This document shows, one piece after another, positions 7,748-8,001 of a stretch of 8,001 nucleotides of DNA. Every line of letters begins with the position of its first letter. Position 1 is the first letter of the stretch. Location of the stretch: contig DXUR01000100.1 in NCBI GenBank assembly GCA_019417795.1, positions 1 through 8,001 on the forward strand, given 5' to 3'. The notes below the pieces were generated by a model. The model was not told the DNA's origin, did no database searches, and saw nothing but the letters and a program-made list of their open reading frames with translations. Source of the stretch: Clostridiales bacterium. GTDB taxonomy: Bacteria > Bacillota_A > Clostridia > Oscillospirales > Oscillospiraceae. Both the position numbers and the translations under genes were made by a program.

Positions 7748-7773
7748 CGGTCTATTGCAGCCATACTGCCAAG
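7734..7773 (-). promoter_or_regulatory. Candidate antiterminator pairing upstream of the leader terminator
   Basis: Minus-strand CTTGGCAG (7773-7766) is perfectly complementary over 8 nt to CTGCCAAG (7741-7734). The latter covers part of the 5' arm and the loop of the terminator hairpin, so the two structures exclude each other. This is the layout expected of transcription attenuation. What would switch it (a ribosome, a protein, a ligand) is not visible. Confidence 0.4.
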
Positions 7774-7781
7774 GCCTATTC

Positions 7782-7799
7782 CAACACTTGACAGCGTTG
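7782..7799 (-). promoter_or_regulatory. Imperfect palindrome at the predicted start point: operator or 5' hairpin
   Basis: Minus strand CAACGCT, 4-nt centre GTCA, AGTGTTG: 7-nt arms with one mismatch as DNA, and fully paired as RNA if a G-U pair is allowed. It lies directly downstream of the -10 box and covers the predicted transcription start near 7799. Size and place suit an operator for the neighbouring XRE regulator, or a protective hairpin at the 5' end of the transcript. Confidence 0.35.
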
Positions 7800-7805
7800 T
7801 TTATA

Positions 7806-7834
7806 ATGATAGCACATTTGGGCAGGAAAAGCAA
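7806..7834 (-). promoter_or_regulatory. Promoter of the regulator/defence operon
   Basis: Minus strand TTGCTT (7829-7834), 17-nt spacer, TATCAT (7806-7811), with TGC directly before the -10 box giving an extended -10. Predicted start near 7799 and a leader of about 107 nt that carries the terminator. Optimal spacing plus the extended -10 make it the best minus-strand promoter I see upstream of the operon. Confidence 0.6.
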
Positions 7835-7899
7835 GAAAATGATAAATCCGCACGAATTCCGGCTCTATTAAATTTCTTTTCGGGCCTCCAAAGAAACAG

Positions 7900-7928
7900 T
7901 TGAACCTCCGAGCAGTCAGAGCTACAAT
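7900..7928 (+). promoter_or_regulatory. Promoter of the divergent plus-strand gene
   Basis: TTGAAC (7900-7905), 17-nt spacer, TACAAT (7923-7928). Predicted start near 7935, giving a leader of about 35 nt before the ATG pair. It lies back to back with the operon promoter, with about 65 bp between the two -35 boxes. Confidence 0.5.
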
Positions 7929-7971
7929 GCCAACACCTCATCGCGAGGACAAACTGATTGGAGGTCAAATG

Positions 7972-8001
7972 ATGAATTATGAAGCAAGCCCGTTTCAGGA
8001 C
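7972..8001 (+). CDS. Start of a divergent gene, product unknown (runs off right edge)
   Basis: Two adjacent ATGs (7969 and 7972) follow GGAGG at 7960-7964. The second has the better 7-nt spacer. The visible N-terminus from the second ATG is MNYEASPFQD, too short to assign a family. The promoter at 7900-7928 supports a real gene that faces away from the operon and may share its regulator. Confidence 0.55.
   Translation, partial: MNYEASPFQD

Noticed and set aside
7788..7807. Perfect TTGACA (7788-7793) and TATAAT (7802-7807) on the plus strand
   Set aside because: Only 8 nt separate them, far from the 16-18 nt needed by the main sigma factor, and no plus-strand gene start follows closely.
7873..7896. 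TTTCTTT / AAAGAAA inverted repeat in the intergenic region
   Set aside because: Short, AT-only apart from one pair, 10-nt centre; such repeats are common by chance and nothing else supports a function.
1..8001. CRISPR array, tRNA, rRNA or insertion-sequence ends
   Set aside because: No regularly spaced repeats, no cloverleaf-like sequence, and no transposase or terminal inverted repeats were found by eye.

Overview
The window holds one leftward (minus-strand) operon that looks like a bacterial anti-phage or restriction-modification locus, plus the first codons of a divergent gene at the right edge. Strong AAGGAGG-like ribosome binding sites, moderate GC (mostly 40-57 % by hand count of sample lines) and the protein families suggest a low-to-moderate GC Bacillota, probably a gut-type Clostridia. 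That is an inference; there is no rRNA or housekeeping gene to confirm it.

Layout in transcription order (right to left): (1) a divergent intergenic region (7693-7968) with a minus-strand extended -10 promoter, a palindrome at its predicted start point, and an intrinsic terminator inside the 5' leader; (2) a 69-residue XRE/Cro-type regulator (7483-7692); (3) a 1074-residue SNF2-type helicase with an N-terminal PLD-like region that lacks the HxK motif (4192-7416); (4) a DUF4391-type protein with a C-terminal coiled coil (3526-4179); (5) an AAA ATPase with a C-terminal TOPRIM/DUF4435-like domain, resembling OLD-family proteins (1877-3529); (6) a beta-class (type III Mod-like) DNA methyltransferase running off the left edge (1-1877). 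On the plus strand, a gene starts at 7972 (or 7969) and leaves the window after about 10 codons.

The four large genes are packed with a 12-nt gap, an ATGA overlap and a TAATG overlap, so they are probably co-transcribed and translationally coupled. The helicase, methyltransferase and ATPase-TOPRIM protein would then act together: methylation marks self DNA, the helicase translocates on or remodels non-self DNA, and the TOPRIM protein or an unseen nuclease further left acts as effector. The small regulator would control the operon, possibly with attenuation in its leader. The set recalls type III restriction systems and the 'Hma' (helicase-methylase-ATPase) class, but the exact class cannot be settled from this window.

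Two low-GC segments stand out: the whole ATPase gene, and the central target-recognition part of the methyltransferase. Both suggest modular exchange inside an otherwise conserved operon.
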